NCBI GenBank assembly: GCA_913054415.1 | Contig: CAJXII010000041.1 | Span: forward strand, 1 to 10,704 | Direction of reading: 5' to 3' | DNA from: an uncultured Arcobacter sp. | GTDB lineage: Bacteria > Campylobacterota > Campylobacteria > Campylobacterales > Arcobacteraceae | Length of the DNA stretch: 10,704 nt | In this document: in pieces, positions 1 to 7,260 of the stretch | How positions within the stretch are numbered: position 1 is the first letter of the stretch | Layout of the letters: each line of letters opens with the position of its first letter | Notes under the pieces: model-generated | Seen by the model: the letters and a program-made list of their open reading frames with translations, nothing else | Databases searched by the model: none | Told to the model about the DNA's origin: nothing | Made by a program: the position numbers and the translations under genes

Positions 1-91
1 CATAGCCCAAGAGACAAATAAATTGGCAAAAACAATTGTAGAAGATGCAAAATCTAAAGATTTTATTGGGAAAAATAAGTTGACTAGTTGA
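1..91 (+). CDS. C-terminal end of a probable methyl-accepting chemotaxis protein (partial)
   Basis: The frame is open from the left edge (first full codon at base 2) to a TGA at 89-91, giving a tail that begins IAQETNKLAKTIVEDAK and then reads SKDFIGKN. An amphipathic helix followed by a short tail with an F-I-G-K motif resembles the C-termini of many Campylobacterota chemoreceptors, where the cytoplasmic signalling helix ends. Only about 29 residues are visible, so neither the ligand domain nor the signalling hairpin can be seen. The stop lies 4 bases before the ATG of the following sensor kinase, which suggests co-transcription. The receptor assignment is an inference from a short tail and is moderately uncertain. 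Confidence 0.6.
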   Translation, partial: IAQETNKLAKTIVEDAKSKDFIGKNKLTS

Positions 92-95
92 ACTT

Positions 96-1826
96 ATGAA
101 TAAAAATAAAATCATTTTTCTTATAATATTTGCGATATTTTTTGTATTAAGTTTATCAACATATTATAATGTATCCAAACAACAAGAGTATATAGAACTC
201 AAACATCATCAATCATTTGATATGTTACAACAACTAATAGATGGTAAAATCATATTTTTTAGAAAACAATTTGGTGGAAGAATTAGAAATATCGTTCGTC
301 ATAATCAAGTATTTAAAAAAGCTATATTATCAAATGATAGAGAAGTTATAGCAAAAACTATGAATGGCTTATTTAAAACCTTAAAAAAAGAAAATAGATA
401 TACAAAAACACTACAATATATATCTAAAAATAATATCTCAATATATAGAGCTCATAAACCTGATAAATTTGGTGATGATTTGACAAATTATCGTCCAATT
501 ATAAAATATGTTAACCAACATAAAAGAGCAAAATATGGATTTGAAGCAGGGCTTTATGCTATAGTTTATAGGGTTGATATCCCAATATTTTACAATAATA
601 AATATTATGGTATTTTAGAGTATGGTATAGATGCTAATATATTTGTTAGTGATCTAACATCAGTATCAAACTATATGAAATCTGATATATTAGTAAATAA
701 AGATATATATTTGCTGATGCTAAAAGCTAAACATGCTAAAAATTTACATCTAAAAACTATATTTGGTAAATATATCTCACTAGAAAATCAAACATTTTTT
801 ACAAATATTCCATTTAAAAACAAGATAATATCATCTAATTATAAATTTGAATATCACCATCAACGATATGTCACTTTTATTTATAATTTAAAAAGTTTTA
901 ATGGCAATAACAATGGTAAAATTTTAATTGCGATCAATATAACAGCCGATAACCATAGACTCCATAATATTATAAAATTATCTATTGTAATTCAATTAAT
1001 TTTAATTGTTATTATTTCATTGATAGTAATATATGCATTTAATTATTTTGAAAAGGTAATTAATCAATTTAGAGAACATGAAAAAGAGAATGAAAAGATT
1101 TTATATCAACAATCTAAAATGGCAAGTATGGGAGAAATGATAGGAAATATCGCCCACCAATGGAGACAGCCATTAAGTGTTATTAGCACTATAGCTTCTG
1201 GTATTATGGTTCAAAAAGAGTATGGTATGTTTAAAGAAGATCATCTTGTAGATGATATGGATAAGATAGTCAAACAAACTGCACATATGTCCAAAACCAT
1301 CGAAGATTTTCGAGATTTTTTTAAAAGTGATAAAGAAAAAATATTGTTTAATGTAAAAGATACTATTAGACAAAATATAGATCTGATAGAAGCTAGCTTC
1401 AAAAACCATAATATTATCATTAATTCAAAAATAGATCAAGAGATAGAACTATTTGGCTACCAAAATGAGCTAACACAAGCTTTGATTAATATTTTAAACA
1501 ATGCCAAAGATCAACTAATAAAATTAGATAAAGAAGAATTAAAACTTGTATCTATAGAAACTATTATACAAAATAGTATAGTTGAAATCAATATCACTGA
1601 TAATGGTGGTGGTGTGCCAAAAGATATTATTGATAAAGTTTTTGATCCATATTTTACAACAAAACATCAAAGTCAAGGAACAGGTATAGGTTTGTATATG
1701 ACCCATGAGATAATTGTAAAACATTTTAACGGTCAATTATATGTGACAAATGTAGATTTTACTTATGAAAATAAAACTTATACTGGAGCTAGATTTACTA
1801 TAGCACTACCTATGATTAAAGAATAA
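96..1826 (+). CDS. Membrane-bound sensor histidine kinase with dCache-like periplasmic sensor
   Basis: This is a 576-residue two-component sensor kinase that would sense a periplasmic ligand and autophosphorylate for transfer to a response regulator. Transmembrane segments lie at about residues 5-24 and 295-317. The roughly 270-residue loop between them carries HKPDKFGDDL (120-129), a signature I associate with the dCache_3 double sensory domain. The cytoplasmic half holds an H box with HQWRQPL (phospho-acceptor His354), an N box (N468/N469), a G1 box DNGGG (502-506), an F box FDPYFTTK (516-523) and a G2 box GTGIG (528-532), so every catalytic element is present. No HAMP or PAS domain is evident; a short linker joins TM2 to the kinase core. 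It follows a chemoreceptor tail by 4 bases, and no response regulator gene is visible in the window. The signal and partner are unknown. The Shine-Dalgarno sequence is weak, so translation may depend on the upstream gene. Confidence 0.93.
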   Translation: MNKNKIIFLIIFAIFFVLSLSTYYNVSKQQEYIELKHHQSFDMLQQLIDGKIIFFRKQFGGRIRNIVRHNQVFKKAILSNDREVIAKTMNGLFKTLKKENRYTKTLQYISKNNISIYRAHKPDKFGDDLTNYRPIIKYVNQHKRAKYGFEAGLYAIVYRVDIPIFYNNKYYGILEYGIDANIFVSDLTSVSNYMKSDILVNKDIYLLMLKAKHAKNLHLKTIFGKYISLENQTFFTNIPFKNKIISSNYKFEYHHQRYVTFIYNLKSFNGNNNGKILIAINITADNHRLHNIIKLSIVIQLILIVIISLIVIYAFNYFEKVINQFREHEKENEKILYQQSKMASMGEMIGNIAHQWRQPLSVISTIASGIMVQKEYGMFKEDHLVDDMDKIVKQTAHMSKTIEDFRDFFKSDKEKILFNVKDTIRQNIDLIEASFKNHNIIINSKIDQEIELFGYQNELTQALINILNNAKDQLIKLDKEELKLVSIETIIQNSIVEINITDNGGGVPKDIIDKVFDPYFTTKHQSQGTGIGLYMTHEIIVKHFNGQLYVTNVDFTYENKTYTGARFTIALPMIKE

Positions 1827-1828
1827 AT

Positions 1829-2150
1829 AGGCACAGTTGTAAGCTGAGTTTTGTATTTGATAATAATTTATCTAGTTTTTAAATCACTTTAAAAATCAAG
1901 CGAAACGAAAAAAATGTGAAGTTTTTACCACTCGTTTCTTGCTTCTAGTTGGGTTTACATAGCTCTTAAGATTACTCAAAAGACTGGTAGGCTCTTACTC
2001 TACCGTTTCACCTTTACCTATAAAATAGGAAGTTTACTTTCTGTTGCACTATCCCTTAGGTTGCCCTAGCCATCAGTTAGATGGAACTATACTTCACTGA
2101 AGCCCAGACTTTCCTCTTGATATAATATCAAGCTATTATCTACTGTGCCT
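1829..2150 (-). ncRNA. rnpB: RNase P RNA, bacterial type A
   Basis: This is the catalytic RNA that, with protein RnpA, removes the 5' leader from pre-tRNAs. Read on the minus strand it contains the conserved GAGGAAAGTC (2116-2107) followed by TGGGCT, then AGTGCAACAGAAAG (2050-2037), a hairpin with GGTAG...CTACC arms around AGTAAGAGC (2004-1986), and a 3' segment CAAAACTCAGCTTAC (1853-1839) matching the usual 3' P4-side core. The ends are set by a perfect 9-bp P1 helix: AGGCACAGT at 2150-2142 pairs with ACTGTGCCT at 1837-1829, giving about 322 nt. It begins 15 bases after the lolA stop. A possible -10 TAAACT lies at 2161-2156, but processing from the lolA transcript is equally possible. No T-tract terminator follows the 3' end, which stops 2 bases short of the convergent kinase stop codon. 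The mature ends may differ by a few bases. Confidence 0.95.
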
Positions 2151-2165
2151 GTGTAAGTTTACCTA

Positions 2166-2654
2166 TTATTTTCTTATAATATCATAATCATCTGGTATAT
2201 TTGTAAAAAATATACTATTTTCGATATGCTTATTGACTTTTATATTTTTAAACTCTATTAGGATATTGTTATCAACCTCATCTTTGTAGCTAATAGATTT
2301 TATAACTCCATCTTTGTTGTAGCCTAGTTTATATTTTTTATCTACTTTACTTGGATTGTTGATTAACTCTATTAGATTTATCTCTTTGGTCAAAGATGTA
2401 AAAATCGCTTGTTCTAATTCTGGTTCAACCATAATAATTTGTTGCCCTATCATATACACATTTTTGATAATTGGAGTTGTATATATCCATAGCATTTGAT
2501 TGGGTTGTCTAATATATATTTTACCTTTGTAAGTGATAGTTTTATTAGATGGATTTGTAACTTTTTGTATAAAATTAGCCTCTAGTGTATTGATATGTTG
2601 TTCGTTGGCAAATAGTGATATTACCAATAAAAATACTATATTTATGATTTTCAT
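2166..2654 (-). CDS. lolA: LolA-family outer-membrane lipoprotein carrier protein
   Basis: This periplasmic chaperone takes lipoproteins from the inner-membrane Lol transporter and carries them to the outer membrane. The 162-residue product starts with a typical short signal peptide (Lys at 2, hydrophobic run about 4-15, probable cleavage after FA near residue 16). It continues with the LolA pattern: an amphipathic helix with ANFIQKV, a strand KGKIYIRQP, then the MLWIY motif near residue 54 where the family has W-x-Y. It is shorter than the roughly 180-residue mature E. coli protein, as is common in Campylobacterota. A Shine-Dalgarno sequence AAGG lies just upstream of the ATG at 2654. The gene diverges from secA, an arrangement I recall from Campylobacter and Helicobacter, and is followed immediately by rnpB on the same strand. 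LolA family assignment is firm; the client range is not visible. Confidence 0.9.
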   Translation of the reverse strand: MKIINIVFLLVISLFANEQHINTLEANFIQKVTNPSNKTITYKGKIYIRQPNQMLWIYTTPIIKNVYMIGQQIIMVEPELEQAIFTSLTKEINLIELINNPSKVDKKYKLGYNKDGVIKSISYKDEVDNNILIEFKNIKVNKHIENSIFFTNIPDDYDIIRK

Positions 2655-2678
2655 TACCTTACCTTAATTTCATATTAG

Positions 2679-2685
2679 ATATAAT
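2679..2685. promoter_or_regulatory. Overlapping divergent -10 boxes between lolA and secA
   Basis: The 71-base gap between the lolA and secA starts contains a consensus TATAAT at 2680-2685 on the plus strand, preceded by AGA in the Campylobacterota style, placed for secA. On the minus strand the same bases read TTATAT (2684-2679), placed for lolA. -35 boxes are not obvious, which is usual for sigma-70 promoters in this phylum. Polymerases could not occupy both at once, so the two genes would share or compete for one site. This is predicted from sequence only. Confidence 0.55.
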
Positions 2686-2725
2686 CTGCGACATAATAAC
2701 GAAATTATCCTAAGGAATACAATAG

Positions 2726-5332
2726 ATGTTAAAATTAATTTCAAAAGTTTTTGGAACAAAAAATGATAAAGAGGTCAAAAAATATCGTAAAAAAATATCT
2801 GCGATCAACTCACTAGAAGAAAAATATAAAGCTATGGATGATGATGAGCTAAAAGATAGCTTCAATAATCTAAAACAACAAGTCCTTTCTGGTGAAAAAA
2901 CACTTGATGATGTTTTATTTGATAGTTTTGCTATCACAAGAGAAGCTAGTGTAAGAACTCTTGGTATGAGACACTATGATGTTCAACTCATAGGTGGTAT
3001 GGTGCTACATGATGGTAGAATTGCTGAGATGAAAACAGGTGAAGGTAAAACACTTGTGGGAACACTTGCAGTTGTTTTAAATGCTATGAGTGGCGAAGGT
3101 GTGCATGTAGTAACTGTAAATGATTATCTTGCTTCAAGAGATGCTAAAGAGATGGAACCATTGTATAATTTCTTAGGCTATAGTGTAGGTGCTATTGTAG
3201 GTAATATAGAAGATGAGATGCAAAGAAAAGAGCAATATGATGCAGATATTACATACGGAACCAACAATGAATTTGGATTTGACTATCTAAGAGATAATAT
3301 GAAATATGAACTATCTGAAAAAGTTCAAAGAGCACATAACTTTGTAATAGTAGATGAAGTTGATTCTATTTTGATTGATGAAGCTAGAACTCCACTAATT
3401 ATATCAGGTCCAACAAATAGAAAAAATTCAGACTATATCAAAGCAAACCAAATAGCCTTACAATTAGAAAAAGGAACTAGAACAGAGCCTACAAGACCAG
3501 ATCAAGATCCTATTGTTACAGGTGATTTTAGTGTAGATGAAAAAAATAAAATCATCCTTCTTACAGAGCAAGGTATAGAAAAAGCTGAGAAACTTTTTGG
3601 TGTAGATAGTATGTATTCTGTTGAAAATGCTATGTTATCTCACAATATTGATCAAGCTTTAAAAGCTAACTATTTATTTGAAAAAGATGTAGATTATGTA
3701 GTACAAAACAATGAAGTTATAATAGTAGATGAATTTACAGGACGACTAAGTGAAGGTAGAAGATTTAGTGATGGACTACATCAAGCACTTGAAGCAAAAG
3801 AGAATGTTCAAATACAAGAGGAATCACAAACATTAGCAGATATTACATTTCAAAATTATTTTAGAATGTATAAAAAACTAGCAGGTATGACTGGAACTGC
3901 TCAAACTGAAGCTACAGAGTTTGCTGAGATATATAACTTAGATGTTGTATCTATCCCTACTAATGTGCCTGTTGTAAGAGATGATAAAAATGACCTTATT
4001 TATAAAACTGAAAGAGAGAAATTTAATGCTGTTGCAAATAGAGTTAAAAAAATACATCAAACAGGACAACCAATCCTAATAGGAACAGCATCTATTGAAA
4101 AATCTGAAGAGTTAAGTGCATTGTTAAAAAAAGCAAATATTCCACATACAGTTTTAAATGCTAAACAACATGAAAAAGAGGGTAAAATTGTAGAAGATGC
4201 TGGTCAAAAAGGTGCAGTAACTATCGCTACAAATATGGCTGGTCGTGGGGTTGATATTAAACTACCTCAAGAGTGTCTTGATCTTGGAGGATTGTGTATT
4301 ATAGGAACTGAAAGACATGAAAGTAGAAGAATAGATAACCAGCTAAGAGGTCGTGCTGGACGACAAGGTGATGTTGGGGAATCTCAATTTTATCTATCTT
4401 TAGAAGATAATTTGCTTAGAATATTTGGAAGTGATAAGATAGCTGGTGTGATGAGCAGACTTGGACTTGAAGAGGGTGAACATATAGAATCAGGTATGGT
4501 TACAAGAGCAGTTGAAAATGCACAGAAAAAAGTGGAAAATATGCACTTTGAAAGTAGAAAACATCTACTTGAATATGATGATGTGGCAAATGAACAAAGA
4601 AAAGTTGTTTATAGCTTTAGAGATAATCTTTTAGATCCAAACTATAATATTGGTGAAAAACTAAATGAAAATATGGATGAATATGTCGCTTCACTACTAT
4701 ATAATTGTGATGTTTTAGAAGGTATGCCTAGTGAAGATATAGATTATGAAAGGATTATCTTAAAACTCAAAGAGGAGTTAAATATTGATATCAAAAAAGA
4801 TGATATAATATCTGATGATCCACAAGAGTTACATGATAAACTAATATCTATTTTAACTAAAATATACAACGATAAGATGCAAATAGTTGATCCAATACAA
4901 AGAAGTGAAATCGAAAGAATACTATATCTTCAAATACTAGATAATGCTTGGAGAGATCATCTATACTCTATGGATACATTAAAAACAGGTATAGGTTTAA
5001 GAAGCTATAACCAAAAAGATCCATTAGTAGAATATAAAAAAGAGAGTTACAATATGTTTATGGAGCTTATTGCTTCTATCAAACAAGAGATTATAAAAGT
5101 GCTATTTACTATTCAGTTACAAAGTCAAGAGGAAGAGGCTCAAGAGTTAGAAAAGATGAAACAAAAAATGGAATCATCTACTGAAGATATATCAACAAAT
5201 CTTGAAGAAAAACCTAAAGTAAGAGGTAAAAAAATAGCAAGAAATGAACCATGTCCATGTGGAAGTGGTAAAAAATATAAACAATGTTGTGGAAAAAGTG
5301 GGCCAAAAAAAGGGCTAATTGCGAGTAGTTAA
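2726..5332 (+). CDS. secA: Preprotein translocase ATPase subunit SecA
   Basis: SecA is the motor that couples ATP hydrolysis to pushing unfolded preproteins through SecYEG at the inner membrane. The 868-residue length is normal for the family. Visible landmarks are the Walker A motif MKTGEGKT (102-109, Lys108), the Walker B/DEAD-like DEVD (210-213) followed by SILIDEARTPLIISG, the crosslinking-domain region with TEQGIEKAE, NYFRMYKKLAGMTGTA, TNMAGRGVDI and the arginine-finger region QLRGRAGRQGD. The extreme C-terminus is a complete zinc-binding CxCx8CC motif (Cys843, 845, 854, 855), the SecB/ribosome-contact module, so the protein is full length. The ATG at 2726 follows AAGGA at 2712-2716. The permease gene begins 2 bases after its stop, so export and lipoprotein sorting are probably co-expressed. 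The shadow frame on the opposite strand at its 5' end is not a gene. Confidence 0.99.
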   Translation: MLKLISKVFGTKNDKEVKKYRKKISAINSLEEKYKAMDDDELKDSFNNLKQQVLSGEKTLDDVLFDSFAITREASVRTLGMRHYDVQLIGGMVLHDGRIAEMKTGEGKTLVGTLAVVLNAMSGEGVHVVTVNDYLASRDAKEMEPLYNFLGYSVGAIVGNIEDEMQRKEQYDADITYGTNNEFGFDYLRDNMKYELSEKVQRAHNFVIVDEVDSILIDEARTPLIISGPTNRKNSDYIKANQIALQLEKGTRTEPTRPDQDPIVTGDFSVDEKNKIILLTEQGIEKAEKLFGVDSMYSVENAMLSHNIDQALKANYLFEKDVDYVVQNNEVIIVDEFTGRLSEGRRFSDGLHQALEAKENVQIQEESQTLADITFQNYFRMYKKLAGMTGTAQTEATEFAEIYNLDVVSIPTNVPVVRDDKNDLIYKTEREKFNAVANRVKKIHQTGQPILIGTASIEKSEELSALLKKANIPHTVLNAKQHEKEGKIVEDAGQKGAVTIATNMAGRGVDIKLPQECLDLGGLCIIGTERHESRRIDNQLRGRAGRQGDVGESQFYLSLEDNLLRIFGSDKIAGVMSRLGLEEGEHIESGMVTRAVENAQKKVENMHFESRKHLLEYDDVANEQRKVVYSFRDNLLDPNYNIGEKLNENMDEYVASLLYNCDVLEGMPSEDIDYERIILKLKEELNIDIKKDDIISDDPQELHDKLISILTKIYNDKMQIVDPIQRSEIERILYLQILDNAWRDHLYSMDTLKTGIGLRSYNQKDPLVEYKKESYNMFMELIASIKQEIIKVLFTIQLQSQEEEAQELEKMKQKMESSTEDISTNLEEKPKVRGKKIARNEPCPCGSGKKYKQCCGKSGPKKGLIASS

Positions 5333-5334
5333 GT

Positions 5335-6540
5335 TTGAATACAAAATTAGTCAATTTTATAGTTAAAAAATATTTAAAATGGGATAAAAAAAATCCATTT
5401 ATCTCTATAAGTGCTTTATTGGCATTTATAGGTGTTGCAGTAGGTGTAATGGTATTAATAGTATCTATGGCAGTTATGAATGGAACACAAAAAGAGTTTG
5501 AAGATAAACTTTTTACTATGAACTATCCTTTAAGTATTTATCCTAAACTATATGATAGTATAGATAAAACTCTTTTGCTAAAACTTGAAAAAAAATTCCC
5601 TGATCTAAAATTCTCACCATATTTATCTACTCAAGTTATGATACAAAATGATGATACTATGTCAGGTGGAGTTTTATTTGGAGTAGATCAAAGTAGAGAA
5701 TCTATGATAAATAAAATATATGCCAAAAGTCTCAAAGGTCTTACAGATCTTCCAAAATATCATCTTATTGTTGGTGCTAATATCAAAGATGATCTTTATT
5801 TGCATAAGGGTAAAAAAGTTACACTATTTTTCACTACAATTACCCCTAGTGGTTTAAGTATGATGCCTAAGATGAAAAGATTTGTATATCAATCTAGTTT
5901 TAAATCTGGATTAACTGCTTATGATAGTGCATATTGTTATACATCTATTGAGGCATTGCAAACTATTTTAAAAAAAGATAAAAATAGTTATGATGGGATA
6001 CATATATATAGCAAACATCCATTTGAAGATATCAAAAAACTACAAAAATTTTTACCAGATCTTATTGGTGTAGTGGGTTGGTGGCAACAAAATGGCAACT
6101 TCTTTTCAGCTATGCAAATGGAAAAAGAAGCACTATTTTTAGTATTGATGTTGATTATTTTAATAGCTTCACTTAATATCATAAGTTCACTACTTATGAC
6201 TGTAATGAGCAGACGAAAAGAGATAGCATTACTTCTATCACAAGGTGCTTCAACAAAAGAGATTAAACATATATTTTTAAGACTAGGTATTATCATAGGG
6301 TTTGGAGGTATTTTTGTTGGTGTAATTTTAGGATTTTTAAGTATCTATGTATTAGGGAATTTTGATATTATTAGTTTGCCAGCAGATGTTTATGGAACAA
6401 CCAAACTGCCACTTGATTTAAAAGAGGTAGATTTCTTATCTATATTGTTTGGGTCTGTTGTTATTGTATTTTTATCATCATATTATCCAGCTAAAAAAGC
6501 TACATCTATTAATGTGCTAGAAGTTTTAAGGAATGAATAA
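5335..6540 (+). CDS. LolC/LolE/LolF-type lipoprotein-releasing ABC transporter permease
   Basis: This is an inner-membrane permease of the FtsX/MacB fold that, with an ATPase (LolD), would extract lipoproteins from the inner membrane and hand them to LolA. The 401 residues show the classical four-helix plan: TM1 about 22-46, a large periplasmic domain, then TM2 about 266-290, TM3 about 315-341 and TM4 about 367-384, ending in PAKKATSINVLEVLRNE. The segment TPSG...MPKMKRF (170-183) corresponds to where LolC/LolF carry the hook that contacts LolA. The N-terminus requires the TTG at 5335, since KWDKKNPF and the first helix follow at once and no earlier ATG fits; no good Shine-Dalgarno sequence is seen, so coupling to secA is likely. 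In H. pylori the equivalent gene after secA has been described as lolF, acting without separate LolC and LolE. No lolD is present in the window. Confidence 0.88.
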   Translation: MNTKLVNFIVKKYLKWDKKNPFISISALLAFIGVAVGVMVLIVSMAVMNGTQKEFEDKLFTMNYPLSIYPKLYDSIDKTLLLKLEKKFPDLKFSPYLSTQVMIQNDDTMSGGVLFGVDQSRESMINKIYAKSLKGLTDLPKYHLIVGANIKDDLYLHKGKKVTLFFTTITPSGLSMMPKMKRFVYQSSFKSGLTAYDSAYCYTSIEALQTILKKDKNSYDGIHIYSKHPFEDIKKLQKFLPDLIGVVGWWQQNGNFFSAMQMEKEALFLVLMLIILIASLNIISSLLMTVMSRRKEIALLLSQGASTKEIKHIFLRLGIIIGFGGIFVGVILGFLSIYVLGNFDIISLPADVYGTTKLPLDLKEVDFLSILFGSVVIVFLSSYYPAKKATSINVLEVLRNE

Positions 6541-6546
6541 AGATTT

Positions 6547-6624
6547 CGATGGGAATGCATACTACAATTTAAAAAATAATAACCTAAAATGGACACTTCC
6601 ATCAAAAACGATGGAAGCGAGTTA
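6547..6624. repeat. Split, degenerate copy of the hairpin repeat left of the toxin-antitoxin pair
   Basis: Two pieces match the fuller repeat at 7261-7321. CGATGGGAATGCATACT (6547-6563) matches 15 of 17 bases with 7278-7294. The segment 6591-6624 matches 29 of 34 bases with 7288-7321. The second piece forms a perfect 8-bp hairpin: CTTCCATC (6596-6603), loop AAAAAC, GATGGAAG (6610-6617), followed by CGAGTTA. The two pieces are contiguous in the right-hand copy but separated here by 27 AT-rich bases, suggesting decay or an internal insertion. It lies between the permease stop and the toxin stop, and no T-tract follows on either strand. Confidence 0.7.
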
Positions 6625-6636
6625 TATTATATAAGT

Positions 6637-6933
6637 TTACTTTTCACTACGACTTAACCAATAGTTTGGTTTTCTGTTTAATTGCATTACTGCTAAAATA
6701 ATAATTTCATCATCTCTTTGATAATAAATTATTCCAAATGGAAATCTATTTATTAAACATCTTCTGATGTCATTATCTAAAGATTGCCAAGCATTTGGAA
6801 AATCTAATATTCTTTGGATAGTTTCATAAACTTCATTTGCAAACTCTAAACCCAAGTTTGCTTGACACTTTTCATAATAATCTATTGAAACATTAAATTC
6901 AATTTCAGCTTCTGGGTGAAATGAATATTTCAT
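6637..6933 (-). CDS. ParE/RelE-family type II toxin
   Basis: This 98-residue toxin belongs to the ParE/RelE superfamily, whose members either poison gyrase (ParE) or cleave mRNA at the ribosome (RelE). Diagnostic features are the N-terminal YSFHPEAEIEF with the following helix (AxxEF-type pattern), the central FPxAW and RRCLINRFPFGIIYY strand, and the C-terminal strand VMQLNRKPNYW ending in an R/K-rich tail. The RKPxYW ending and pairing with an unstable-antitoxin-family protein favour the ParE-like branch, but the molecular target cannot be read from sequence. Its ATG abuts the antitoxin stop (TAA then ATG, no spacer), so translation is coupled and the antitoxin is made first. Length is normal for the family and no frameshift is seen, so the toxin appears intact. 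It is convergent with the permease gene. Confidence 0.9.
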   Translation of the reverse strand: MKYSFHPEAEIEFNVSIDYYEKCQANLGLEFANEVYETIQRILDFPNAWQSLDNDIRRCLINRFPFGIIYYQRDDEIIILAVMQLNRKPNYWLSRSEK

Positions 6934-7167
6934 TTATGCTTTTAATCTTTGAGCTATTTTTGAAAAAACATCATCTCCATTTATTAGCTTTACATTGCCA
7001 TATTCAATATCATTTTTTCGTTTATTAACTTCTTCAATCCATAAATCATCTATTGATTTATGGATAGGATTAATACTATTTAATATCTGATCAACAATTT
7101 TAGTTTTTAAATCTACTGGTAAAATATTAATTTCTTCAAATAATTGTTCTTGTCTTAATGCTACCAT
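6934..7167 (-). CDS. Unstable-antitoxin family protein (addiction module component), antitoxin of the pair
   Basis: This 77-residue protein fits the short addiction-module antitoxin family (TIGR02574 / Unstab_antitox, PF09720): an N-terminal helix ending in a LPVDLKTKIVDQIL segment, then a central SIDDLWIEEVNKRKNDIEYG stretch (family pattern D-x-x-W-x-x-E-x-x-R-R), then INGDDVFSKIAQRL (family pattern G-E-E-V-F). Such proteins neutralise the adjacent ParE/RelE toxin and usually repress their own operon. I chose the ATG at 7167. It is preceded by GGAG with a 6-base spacer, whereas a longer reading from GTG at 7179 would place the start codon inside that Shine-Dalgarno sequence. The toxin ATG follows the stop directly. 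A possible -10 and a palindrome lie just upstream. Confidence 0.88.
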   Translation of the reverse strand: MVALRQEQLFEEINILPVDLKTKIVDQILNSINPIHKSIDDLWIEEVNKRKNDIEYGNVKLINGDDVFSKIAQRLKA

Positions 7168-7196
7168 ATTAAACTCCACTAATTTATTTATATGTT

Positions 7197-7232
7197 ATTG
7201 TATCAAAACTAAAGTGAAATTCACTTTAGTTT
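7197..7232 (-). promoter_or_regulatory. Predicted promoter and 27-bp palindromic operator of the toxin-antitoxin operon
   Basis: On the minus strand a -10-like TACAAT (7202-7197) lies 29 bases before the antitoxin ATG. Immediately upstream is a perfect palindrome at 7206-7232: AAACTAAAGTGAA (7206-7218), one central base, then TTCACTTTAGTTT (7220-7232). It covers the -35 and spacer region, which is where antitoxin or toxin-antitoxin complexes typically bind to repress their own operon. No gene reads into it on the plus strand, so a terminator role there is less likely. The operator role is inferred from position and symmetry. Confidence 0.6.
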
Positions 7233-7260
7233 ATTCTTCAAATATTTTCTCTTTTTCTTT

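Noticed and set aside
1173..1736. Minus-strand frames within the sensor kinase gene.
   Set aside because: Low-complexity F/I/Y/N-rich translations of the complement of an AT-rich gene, without ribosome-binding sites; shadows of the real gene.
1827..2165. Unexplained 339-base gap between the kinase and lolA.
   Set aside because: Fully accounted for by the RNase P RNA gene on the minus strand.
2710..2937. Minus-strand frame over the secA start.
   Set aside because: Serine- and phenylalanine-rich shadow of the secA N-terminus, covering the secA ribosome-binding site.
5988..6296. Minus-strand 102-codon frame inside the permease gene.
   Set aside because: It lies wholly within a well-supported membrane protein gene and shows no recognisable domain.
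6596..6617. Hairpin after the permease gene as an intrinsic terminator.
   Set aside because: No T-tract follows on either strand, and the sequence is shared with the second repeat copy, so it is better explained as a repeat. A secondary role in termination or mRNA protection is not excluded.
7168..7179. GTG start at 7179 for the antitoxin.
   Set aside because: It falls inside the Shine-Dalgarno GGAG that serves the ATG at 7167.
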